From a virus: 28,465 bases of DNA. Each line of letters starts with the position of its first letter. The stretch's first letter is position 1. This document shows positions 1-6,362 of the stretch, one piece after another. The notes beneath the pieces were generated by a model that searched no databases, was not told where the DNA came from, and was given only the letters and a program-made list of their open reading frames with translations. The position numbers were made by a program, and so were the translations under genes. The stretch is from IMG/VR virus record IMGVR_UViG_3300030380_002933, positions 1 to 28,465 of that record. One strand, written 5' to 3'.

Positions 1-1
1 T

Positions 2-1609
2 ATTATAAGAAAAGGTTCAGACCCAGCTTTATTTTTAGTTAATGGAGGAGGTAATGTTGGAATTGGTACGACTTCACCAAATGCTAAATTGGAAGTAATG
101 GGCGGCGTCGATAAACAATTAAGATTGTCAACTGGCACAACGACTTATTGGGAATTAGGAAGGTCAACTTCAACTGGACATTTTGAAATTACAGAAGATA
201 GCGGCGACACTTATTTTTTAATTGATAAAGACAACGGCAATGTAGGAATCGGAACGACTTCGCCGGGTGAAAAGCTGCATGTATTCACATCAAGCAATAC
301 AGTTGGCAAATTTGAGACTTCACTAACTTCAGACCTAGCAATAGAATTAAAAAATTCTCAAGGCAGTATGTTTTTCGGGCTAGGAGGCGGAGAAGAATTT
401 GCAGTTGGAACAACTTCTGATTTAAATGGGACCGGTAATTTATTTGTAATTAGACAGAATGGTAACGTTGGCATCGGGGCGGCTTTGCCTTCAACTAAAC
501 TTGATGTCAACGGTTCCGCAAGTTTTAACAATGCAGTTGTTGTTGACGGTCTTGATACTGGCAACCCAATCCCACCCACCAACCAAACAAGAATAAGCGG
601 GTACGGTATGATTGGAAATAGGGGGTCATTTTATATCACAAACGGTTCTTCAAACGGAACAATTTATTGGGGAATAGGAAGTAATCATAATGGTGCCACT
701 AAAATGACTTTAAGAAATACAGGTAATTTAGGCATCGGAACAACTGCGCCAAACACAAAACTTGAAGTTGGTGATTGTGAATCAAGCGGAAACATTGCCG
801 ACGGTAACATTGCGGTAAAAACAAAATCAAACAACACCGCAATTGTAATTCAAGAAGCGTCGGGCGCTGAACAATGGGGACTTGGTGTGAATGTTGACGG
901 TGATTTGATTTTCACGGATTCAGGAACCGAAAGAATACGATTTGACGACGGGACTGGAAATGTTGGAATTGGCACAAGTTCGCCTTCCCAAGTATTGCAT
1001 GCAAAAGCTAATGATGCGACTTTATTGTTGCAAGATTCAACGACAAGTTTTAGTTCGCAAGCGTCAGGTATTATATTAACTTGCAGCGACGGAAGCGGAA
1101 ATGCACGAACAGACGTCCAATATAAACTTAAAGTAAATTCAACTAATTTCGAAATAACATACGGTAGTTCAAACGCCCAAAGATTTAAAATTGAACAAGA
1201 CGGCGGGTTGTTTGTTCCTTCATTGCTTGGAAGTTCGGATTCAAATCCGCTTGTAAGATATAACACAACAACGGGTGAATTGTATTACAATTCATCATCA
1301 ATAAGGTACAAAGAAGACGTCACCGATATTGAAAGCACAATTGACAAAATCAATAAACTGCGCCCGGTAAAATTTAAAGTAAAAGAATCACAACAATACA
1401 CAACCGGTTTGATTGCTGAAGAAGTTGTTGAAGTGATTCCTGAACTAACATTTAAAAATAAAGTTGAAGGTTTTGATGAACCGCAAATTGACGGTGTTTC
1501 ATACGGTGATTTGCCTACATATTTATTGAAAGCAATACAAGAACAACAAGAAATGATAAATGAATTGAAGACAGAAATACAAACTTTAAAATCACAAATA
1601 AATTCATAA
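2..1609 (+). CDS. Tail fibre protein, C-terminal part, with S74 intramolecular chaperone domain (5' end outside window)
   Basis: The frame is open from base 2, so this is the 3' part of a longer gene (at least 535 codons). The shaft carries five copies of a 15-residue motif with core GIGTTSP. The last ~105 residues look like an S74 peptidase/chaperone domain: SSIRYKED (1295 onward) matches the usual S-D-x-R-x-K catalytic stretch, with Ser at 1295-1297 and Lys at 1310-1312, followed by GLIAEEV and a terminal coiled coil. Domains of this family trimerise fibres or endosialidases and then cut themselves off just before the Ser. Here the usual Asp after the Ser is Ser, a mild deviation. It is probably the receptor-binding fibre at the tail tip. 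Its N-terminal part is probably the gene at 27784. The domain call is confident; the exact receptor role is inferred. Confidence 0.88.
   Translation: MIRKGSDPALFLVNGGGNVGIGTTSPNAKLEVMGGVDKQLRLSTGTTTYWELGRSTSTGHFEITEDSGDTYFLIDKDNGNVGIGTTSPGEKLHVFTSSNTVGKFETSLTSDLAIELKNSQGSMFFGLGGGEEFAVGTTSDLNGTGNLFVIRQNGNVGIGAALPSTKLDVNGSASFNNAVVVDGLDTGNPIPPTNQTRISGYGMIGNRGSFYITNGSSNGTIYWGIGSNHNGATKMTLRNTGNLGIGTTAPNTKLEVGDCESSGNIADGNIAVKTKSNNTAIVIQEASGAEQWGLGVNVDGDLIFTDSGTERIRFDDGTGNVGIGTSSPSQVLHAKANDATLLLQDSTTSFSSQASGIILTCSDGSGNARTDVQYKLKVNSTNFEITYGSSNAQRFKIEQDGGLFVPSLLGSSDSNPLVRYNTTTGELYYNSSSIRYKEDVTDIESTIDKINKLRPVKFKVKESQQYTTGLIAEEVVEVIPELTFKNKVEGFDEPQIDGVSYGDLPTYLLKAIQEQQEMINELKTEIQTLKSQINS
53..1003 (+). 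repeat. Five dispersed 45-nt coding repeats in the fibre shaft (core N-V-G-I-G-T-T-S-P-x-x-K-L-x-V)
   Basis: Copies start at 53, 239, 464, 725 and 959, spaced 62 to 87 codons apart. All are in frame within the fibre gene and keep the core GIGTTSP or a close variant (GIGAALP, GIGTTAP, GIGTSSP). Three more copies lie in the fibre start at the other end of the window. Each probably caps a beta-structured shaft segment. Confidence 0.9.
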
Positions 1610-1613
1610 AAAC

Positions 1614-1928
1614 ATGGCAAATACTTATTCATGGGTCATTGGTGACCTCGAAGCAAAAATCGAAAGCGACGGCATGCAAAACGTCATTGAAACTGTTCAT
1701 TGGCGATTGCAAGCAACCGACGCAAATGATAATGTTGCGGACGTTTACGGTTCAATTGGACTTGAAGCGCCTGAAGCTGAATCATTCATTGAATTTGATT
1801 CATTAGCAAAATCTGACGTTGAAGGTTGGCTTGAAGCAAATCTTGATGTTGATTCATTAAAAGCGGGACTTGATTCCCAGCTTGAACTTATTGCAAACCC
1901 GACACATGTCAATTTGCAATTATCTTAA
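1614..1928 (+). CDS. Small conserved-type phage protein of unknown function, next to the fibre
   Basis: 104 residues, starting MANTYSWVIGDLEAKIESDG, acidic, with no signal peptide or membrane segment. The text reads as a small beta-rich domain (residues 1-50) followed by an acidic helical part (residues 55-95). It begins 4 bases after the fibre stop and is followed by another small gene, so it is cotranscribed with the fibre. Proteins of this look are common beside fibres in marine phages, but I cannot assign a role. A fibre accessory or assembly factor is a guess from position only. Confidence 0.8.
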   Translation: MANTYSWVIGDLEAKIESDGMQNVIETVHWRLQATDANDNVADVYGSIGLEAPEAESFIEFDSLAKSDVEGWLEANLDVDSLKAGLDSQLELIANPTHVNLQLS

Positions 1929-1953
1929 TTATTAATTTTTAAATTTTTATATC

Positions 1954-2148
1954 ATGGGAAAAAAAGAAAAGACCCCAATTATGATTGACGAACAAGAATA
2001 TTTTTTTGAAGACTTGACAGATGAACAAAAAGCACACGTCAATCACATTGCGGATTTAGACCGCAAAATTGTAAATTCAAAGTTTAATTTGGAACAACTT
2101 GAATTCGGCAAACAAGCGTTTGTGACTGCTTTGAAAGAACTGTTGTAA
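1954..2148 (+). CDS. Small helical phage protein, unknown function
   Basis: 64 residues. The N-terminus contains a short beta hairpin (residues 8-20, IMIDEQEYFFEDL) followed by two charged helices (residues 24-62). This layout is typical of a family of small phage proteins that sit near fibre and tail genes and have no known role. Its stop is one base before the ATG of the first tail tube gene, so coupled translation is likely. The AT-rich leader before it (1929-1953) holds no recognisable ribosome binding site, as expected for a Bacteroidetes phage. Confidence 0.75.
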   Translation: MGKKEKTPIMIDEQEYFFEDLTDEQKAHVNHIADLDRKIVNSKFNLEQLEFGKQAFVTALKELL

Positions 2149-2149
2149 T

Positions 2150-2620
2150 ATGAACCCAATCAACGGAACAACTTTTTTGTTGTACAAAGGCGACATCGCG
2201 GTTGGTCACACAACGGGTGTTGCCTTGACGTTGGACATTGACCTTGTTGAAAGCACAAACAAAGATTCACTTGGGTTTCAAGAACTATTGCCTGGCGTTC
2301 GTTCGGGTCAACTTACTGCAACGGGTTTCACTAATTATGACGACGCCGTAAACTTTGAAGAACTTGCGGACATGGTATTGACGCGCACCCGCGCTGAATT
2401 CTTTTTGTCGCAAGCTACGGGCGCACAAGGACTTGTTTTTCAAGGCGAAGGATTTGTCACAAGTGTTGAAGAAGTTGCGGAAATGGAAGCCGTGACTTCA
2501 TTTGACCTTGAAATCACCGTGACCGGACTTTATTCAATTATCGACGAAACCGACGGTGAAATTTGGAACTCTGCAAATGACATTTGGAATCAAGTTGACA
2601 TAAATTGGAACAACATTTGA
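2150..2620 (+). CDS. Tail tube (major tail) protein-like, copy 1, with Trp-rich C-terminal tail
   Basis: 156 residues. Residues ~8-135 resemble phage major tail proteins of the TP901-1 type, which stack as hexameric rings to form the tail tube. It is a paralogue of the next gene; shared blocks are VGHTT, TKDS.GF.E, GV.SG, LAD....RT and GF..SVE..AEME. The last ~20 residues are extra and carry a repeated W-N pattern (IWNSANDIWN, then NWNNI) that the second copy lacks. Position between the fibre and the assembly chaperone supports a tail role. Which copy is the main tube subunit cannot be told; this one could form a terminal ring or a decorated form. Confidence 0.75.
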   Translation: MNPINGTTFLLYKGDIAVGHTTGVALTLDIDLVESTNKDSLGFQELLPGVRSGQLTATGFTNYDDAVNFEELADMVLTRTRAEFFLSQATGAQGLVFQGEGFVTSVEEVAEMEAVTSFDLEITVTGLYSIIDETDGEIWNSANDIWNQVDINWNNI

Positions 2621-2643
2621 CAATTTTAAAATCCGTATATTTG
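2616..2643 (+). promoter_or_regulatory. Bacteroidetes-type promoter before tail tube copy 2
   Basis: TTTG at 2616-2619, 16 bases, then TATATTTG (TAnnTTTG) at 2636-2643, 17 bases before the ATG at 2661. It overlaps the end of copy 1 and would give separate, higher expression of copy 2 and the genes below it. Confidence 0.6.
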
Positions 2644-2660
2644 TATAAAATTTTTAAACC

Positions 2661-3098
2661 ATGGCAACATCTGGAGTTTTTAACGGAACCGATTTAATTG
2701 TAAAACTTGATACAAACGGCGGTACACTTGCGAAAGTTGGTCACACAACTTCGTGTTCAATTTCACTTTCAAATGATTTGCCGGAAGCCACAACCAAAGA
2801 TTCAGGCGGATTCGCTGAACATATTGCGGGTGTTATTTCCGGGGAAATTTCTTTTGACGGTTTGGTTGTTTACGATGAAAGCGGTTCACCAACACCAAAG
2901 AACGCAATTGACCTTGCTGACTTTCTAATTGCACGAACCAAACTTGACGTTTCTTTTGGAACTGAAGAAACTGGCGACGCGGTTTATTCCGCTGACGGAT
3001 TCTTATCAAGTGTTGAAATTTCGGCGGAAATGGAAAGTCCCGTTTCTTATTCGGGTTCAATTACATTGACCGGTACGATTGCAAAATCTACTAACTAA
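2661..3098 (+). CDS. Tail tube (major tail) protein-like, copy 2
   Basis: 145 residues, the same fold family as the preceding gene, judged by a shared string of short blocks along the whole length. It has no Trp-rich tail. The start at 2661 follows a good TAnnTTTG box. Major tail proteins are made in large amounts, and a dedicated promoter fits this copy being the main tube subunit. The gene is followed directly by the tail assembly chaperone genes, as in lambda-like phages (order V-G-GT-H). The family call is inferred from pattern and synteny, not from a database search. Confidence 0.78.
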   Translation: MATSGVFNGTDLIVKLDTNGGTLAKVGHTTSCSISLSNDLPEATTKDSGGFAEHIAGVISGEISFDGLVVYDESGSPTPKNAIDLADFLIARTKLDVSFGTEETGDAVYSADGFLSSVEISAEMESPVSYSGSITLTGTIAKSTN

Positions 3099-3118
3099 AA
3101 TAACGTAAAAAGGTTATT
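3099..3118 (+). other. Short AT-rich hairpin just before the chaperone start
   Basis: AATAAC at 3099-3104 pairs with GTTATT at 3113-3118 around an 8-base loop. It sits between the tail tube stop and the ATG at 3122. The stem is weak and has no U-run, so a role in translation control or RNA ends is possible but unproven. Confidence 0.3.
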
Positions 3119-3121
3119 ATA

Positions 3122-3502
3122 ATGGCAAACAGAAAAAGGGGGTTTTACACCGTGAAACTTGGTGGGAAAAACCGCACGTTGCATTTTAGCATGAATTTTT
3201 GGGCAAACTTCACCGACGAATTGAATTTGCCTATTGACCAAATCGGTAATGTTTTTCAAGGGGGCGTTTCAATAACTGCGATTCGCGCCCTTGTTTATTC
3301 CGCATTGTTAGCGAATGAACAAGAACAAGGAAACGAAATCGACTTCACAATTTTCACGGTTGGCGCTTGGCTTGAAAACCTTGACGCAACTGAACTTGAA
3401 AGTATTGTTGAAGCAATGACCGAATCAAAAATTCTTGGAAACGACTTGAATGCGGGAATAAAACGCAACGTCACAAAATCCACAAAAGCGTCGGGAAAGT
3501 AA
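3122..3502 (+). CDS. Tail assembly chaperone, short form (lambda gpG-like)
   Basis: 126 residues. It lies between the tail tube and tape measure genes, where long-tailed phages keep their tail assembly chaperones. Residues ~15-100 are mainly helical (HFSMNFWANFTDEL, then ITAIRALVYSALLANEQEQ), as in this group. The stop TAA at 3500-3502 follows directly on GGGAAAG, the slippery heptamer used by lambda for the G/GT frameshift. The short form is the standard product; a minor share should continue into the -1 frame (next entries). The chaperone binds the tape measure protein during tail assembly and is absent from the virion. Confidence 0.85.
   Translation: MANRKRGFYTVKLGGKNRTLHFSMNFWANFTDELNLPIDQIGNVFQGGVSITAIRALVYSALLANEQEQGNEIDFTIFTVGAWLENLDATELESIVEAMTESKILGNDLNAGIKRNVTKSTKASGK
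3493..3499 (+). promoter_or_regulatory. Programmed -1 frameshift site GGGAAAG
   Basis: In the frame of the gene at 3122 the heptamer reads G GGA AAG, followed at once by the TAA stop (3500-3502). It fits the X-XXY-YYZ rule and is identical to the slippery site of lambda G/GT. After slippage reading resumes at 3499 in a frame that is open to 3837. Confidence 0.85.
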
Positions 3503-3837
3503 AAACCCGGCTTACTTGGAATCATTTGCTTGACTACTACATCGGGCAAGTCGGGGTTCAACCAAAAGATTTTTGGTCATATACTTGGGCGGAAAATCAA
3601 TTGCTTGGCGAAGCGCATACAATCAAACAAAACTTGGAGTGGGAACGAACGCGCTATGTTGCAACAATGTTGTTCAACATTAATTGTTCAAAGCGTGCGC
3701 AAATGATAACGCCCGACAAACTTTTCCCATTGCCACAAGACGTTTACTTGGAACGCGGAAAACCAAAGTCAGAACCAAAACAAGCAATGGAATTTTTGAA
3801 ACGTGTTGAACAAATGAAGAAACAAAAAGGGCAATGA
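3499..3837 (+). CDS. Tail assembly chaperone T extension, made by -1 frameshift from the gene at 3122
   Basis: This frame is open from 3412 and has no ATG near its beginning; the only possible start is a TTG at 3526, with no ribosome binding site or promoter. It is therefore best read as the T part of a 238-residue G-T fusion entered at GGGAAAG (112 residues after the slip). Contents: LLDYYIGQVGVQPKDFWSYT, then QNLEWERTRYVATM and a Lys-rich C-terminus. Aromatic-rich T domains of this kind bind tail tube subunits, while the G part holds the tape measure. The stop is 40 bases before the tape measure ATG. Confidence 0.82.
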   Translation, partial: VKTRLTWNHLLDYYIGQVGVQPKDFWSYTWAENQLLGEAHTIKQNLEWERTRYVATMLFNINCSKRAQMITPDKLFPLPQDVYLERGKPKSEPKQAMEFLKRVEQMKKQKGQ

Positions 3838-3855
3838 TGTCCTTTTTTTATTTCG

Positions 3856-3863
3856 TATTTTTG
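3856..3863 (+). promoter_or_regulatory. TAnnTTTG promoter box before the tape measure gene
   Basis: TATTTTTG at 3856-3863, 14 bases before the ATG at 3878. I see no convincing TTTG 17-20 bases upstream, so this is a one-box call. It supports ATG 3878 rather than the GTG at 3863 as the start. Confidence 0.5.
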
Positions 3864-3877
3864 TGGAAAACTTATCC

Positions 3878-6358
3878 ATGGCAAACACCTTGAAAGTAGT
3901 ATTGACTGGCGACGCGTCGCAACTGAATTCAGCACTTAATAAGACAAGCGCACGTTTGAAAAACTTTGGTTCAAAGGCGCAAGCAATAGGTTCAAAAATT
4001 TCAAGAAAATTGACAATGCCGTTGACATTGGTTGCTGGGGCATCGGTAAAACTTGCGGTTGACTTTGACAAGTCAATGACAAAGATTGAATCCCTTGTTG
4101 GAATCGCGGGTGATGAAGTTGCTAAAATGGGTGAAACCGCCAAGAAAATGGCAACCGACACGGGACGTTCAGCATCGGAAGCCGCTGACGCATTGTTCTT
4201 CATCACGTCCGCCGGTTTGGAAGGCGAACAAGCAATGAACGTTTTGAACGCATCTTTGCAAGCCGCCGCGGTTGGACTTGGTGACACCGCAACTGTTGCC
4301 GACCTTGCAACGTCCGCAATGAATGCCTACGGTGCAGACACTTTAGGGGCATCGGACGCAACCGACGTTTTGGTTGCCGCCGTTCGTGAAGGTAAACTTG
4401 AATCCTCTGAACTTGCTGGCGCAATGGGTTCTGTTTTGCCAATCGCGTCAAACATGGGTGTTTCATTCAACGAAGTGGGTGCGGCATTTGCAGCAATGTC
4501 CCGAACGGGTACGAACGCCGCGGTTGCATCAACACAATTGCGTGGAATCTTGAACGGTTTATTGAAGCCAACAAAAGAAGCTGAAGACGCACTTTCCGGA
4601 ATGGGATTGTCGTCGGCTGACCTTCGTCAAACAATTCGTGATGACGGTTTATTGGCAACCCTTGAAATTTTAAAAACAAACTTTGAAGGCAATGACGAAG
4701 CCGCCGCAAAGGTATTTGGAAACGTTCGTGCATTGTCCGGGGTCATGGATTTATTAGGTGCGGGGGTTGATTCAACCCGTGAAATCTTTGCGGAAATGAA
4801 CAAGGTTCAGGGCGCAACGGCAACCGCATTTGATGCAACTTCACAATCCGCATCATTCCAATTGCAAAAAGCATTGACCGGTGTTCGTAATTCATTGACC
4901 GAAGTCGGCGGAACTTTATTGTCAGCGGTATTGCCACATATTCAAAAATTCACAAGTTTCATTCAAGGATTGGTTCAATCTTTTATGAATTTAAGTCCAC
5001 AAACGCAAAGTTTGGTTTTGGGACTGACTGCGATTGCCGCGGCACTTCCGGCAATTTTAAGTGTTGCCGGTGCATTGGCAACGGCACTTGCTGCAATACT
5101 TTCCCCCGCTGGACTTGTTGTTGCCGCGCTTGCTGCGGTTGCAACAATTGTTGTTCAAAACTGGGGCGTTGTAAAAAAGACGCTTGTTGACGTTGCAAAC
5201 TATTTTATTGACCTTTACAATGAATCATTGGCGTTTCGTTTAATCATTGAAGGGTTTGTTGCGCTATTTAAAACAATTTTTGACGCCGGTGTTGCGCTTG
5301 TAAACGGTTTGATTAATCAGTTCAAAATAGCCGGAAATTTTATTTCGGGACTTTTTTCAAATGTTGGAAAAATTGTGCAAGGTGCTTTTTCATTAAGTCC
5401 AAGCATGATGAAAGAAGGACTTGAAGGAATTAAAGATGTACTTGTTGAAGGCGTTACCGACACGGCGCAAAATGTCAAAGACGTGTTTGCTGACATTGGA
5501 ACTTCAGGGGCGGAAAACTTTACTGAAGCATTTGAAAAATCTATGCGTCCGCAAAAAATTGCGAACGTGACTGAAGAAGGGTTGCAACAAGGGCTTGATA
5601 ATGTTGTTTCTACAATTAAAAACAAAGTCGCCGGTATCTTTACAGTTGGCGGTGCTGGCGCAACTGCAACTGGCGGAACGACTGCAACAACGGGCGGTGA
5701 AGGTGACCCAACATTTTCAAGCGTATTTGGAACACCTGAAGCCGAAGCGTTTGACCCGAATGCGGTTGAATTTATTGACGTGGATTTTGAAGAACAAGAA
5801 GCCGCCCTTGACGGTTTGATTCAGAAAATGAAACAAACAAAATCCGTGAACGAACAATTGGGTGAAGGAATGCAAGCCGCGTTTGGTGCAATGGGACAAT
5901 CAATTGTTGAATCCCTTGGACTTGCTGACAATGCGTTTGGCGCATTCTTGTCATCATTCATTACAAATGCCATGCAATTTATTGCGGTATCATTAGCGCA
6001 ATCAATGGGACTTGCGGTTCAGGGTGCCGCACAATCCGCCGCCGCCGCTGGACCTTTTGCCGCGTTCGTACTTCCAGCGCTTATTGCTGGGGCAACCGCC
6101 GCGATTTCGGGTGCATTTAAAAAAGTCCCAAAGTTTGCAAACGGCGGTATTGTTTCAACACCAACACTTGGAATGTTTGGTGAATATGCTGGCGCACGTC
6201 AAAATCCTGAAGTTGTTGCACCGCTTGACCGATTGACTTCAATGATTCAACCAAGGGGCGCGCAACAAGTTGACGTTGGCGGTTCATTCCAATTGAGGGG
6301 TCAAGACCTTGTTGTTGCATTACAACGCGCCGAAACAAATCGTGGACGTATAAAATAA
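3878..6358 (+). CDS. Tail tape measure protein
   Basis: 826 residues from ATG 3878 (MANTLKVVLTGDASQLNSAL); a GTG 15 bases earlier lies inside the promoter box and is unlikely. Residues ~65-250 match the TP901-type tape measure core (DKSMTKIESLVG, EAADALFFITSAG, ATSAMNAYG, then the AFAAMSRTGTNAAVASTQLRG region). Long hydrophobic stretches near residues 370-425 and 680-740 fit membrane-insertion segments used during DNA entry. A typical C-terminal FANGGIVSTPTLGMFGE motif (from 6135) precedes the end. The family sets tail length; at the usual ~0.15 nm per residue this would give a tail of roughly 120 nm, a rule-of-thumb estimate. Confidence 0.93.
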   Translation: MANTLKVVLTGDASQLNSALNKTSARLKNFGSKAQAIGSKISRKLTMPLTLVAGASVKLAVDFDKSMTKIESLVGIAGDEVAKMGETAKKMATDTGRSASEAADALFFITSAGLEGEQAMNVLNASLQAAAVGLGDTATVADLATSAMNAYGADTLGASDATDVLVAAVREGKLESSELAGAMGSVLPIASNMGVSFNEVGAAFAAMSRTGTNAAVASTQLRGILNGLLKPTKEAEDALSGMGLSSADLRQTIRDDGLLATLEILKTNFEGNDEAAAKVFGNVRALSGVMDLLGAGVDSTREIFAEMNKVQGATATAFDATSQSASFQLQKALTGVRNSLTEVGGTLLSAVLPHIQKFTSFIQGLVQSFMNLSPQTQSLVLGLTAIAAALPAILSVAGALATALAAILSPAGLVVAALAAVATIVVQNWGVVKKTLVDVANYFIDLYNESLAFRLIIEGFVALFKTIFDAGVALVNGLINQFKIAGNFISGLFSNVGKIVQGAFSLSPSMMKEGLEGIKDVLVEGVTDTAQNVKDVFADIGTSGAENFTEAFEKSMRPQKIANVTEEGLQQGLDNVVSTIKNKVAGIFTVGGAGATATGGTTATTGGEGDPTFSSVFGTPEAEAFDPNAVEFIDVDFEEQEAALDGLIQKMKQTKSVNEQLGEGMQAAFGAMGQSIVESLGLADNAFGAFLSSFITNAMQFIAVSLAQSMGLAVQGAAQSAAAAGPFAAFVLPALIAGATAAISGAFKKVPKFANGGIVSTPTLGMFGEYAGARQNPEVVAPLDRLTSMIQPRGAQQVDVGGSFQLRGQDLVVALQRAETNRGRIK

Positions 6359-6362
6359 AAAA

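Noticed and set aside
850-1266. 138-codon open frame on the - strand
   Set aside because: Antisense to the fibre shaft; the forward frame has clear repeats and the S74 domain.
3769-4287. 172-codon open frame on the - strand
   Set aside because: Antisense to the start of the tape measure gene, whose codon bias creates open complementary frames. No motif or promoter.
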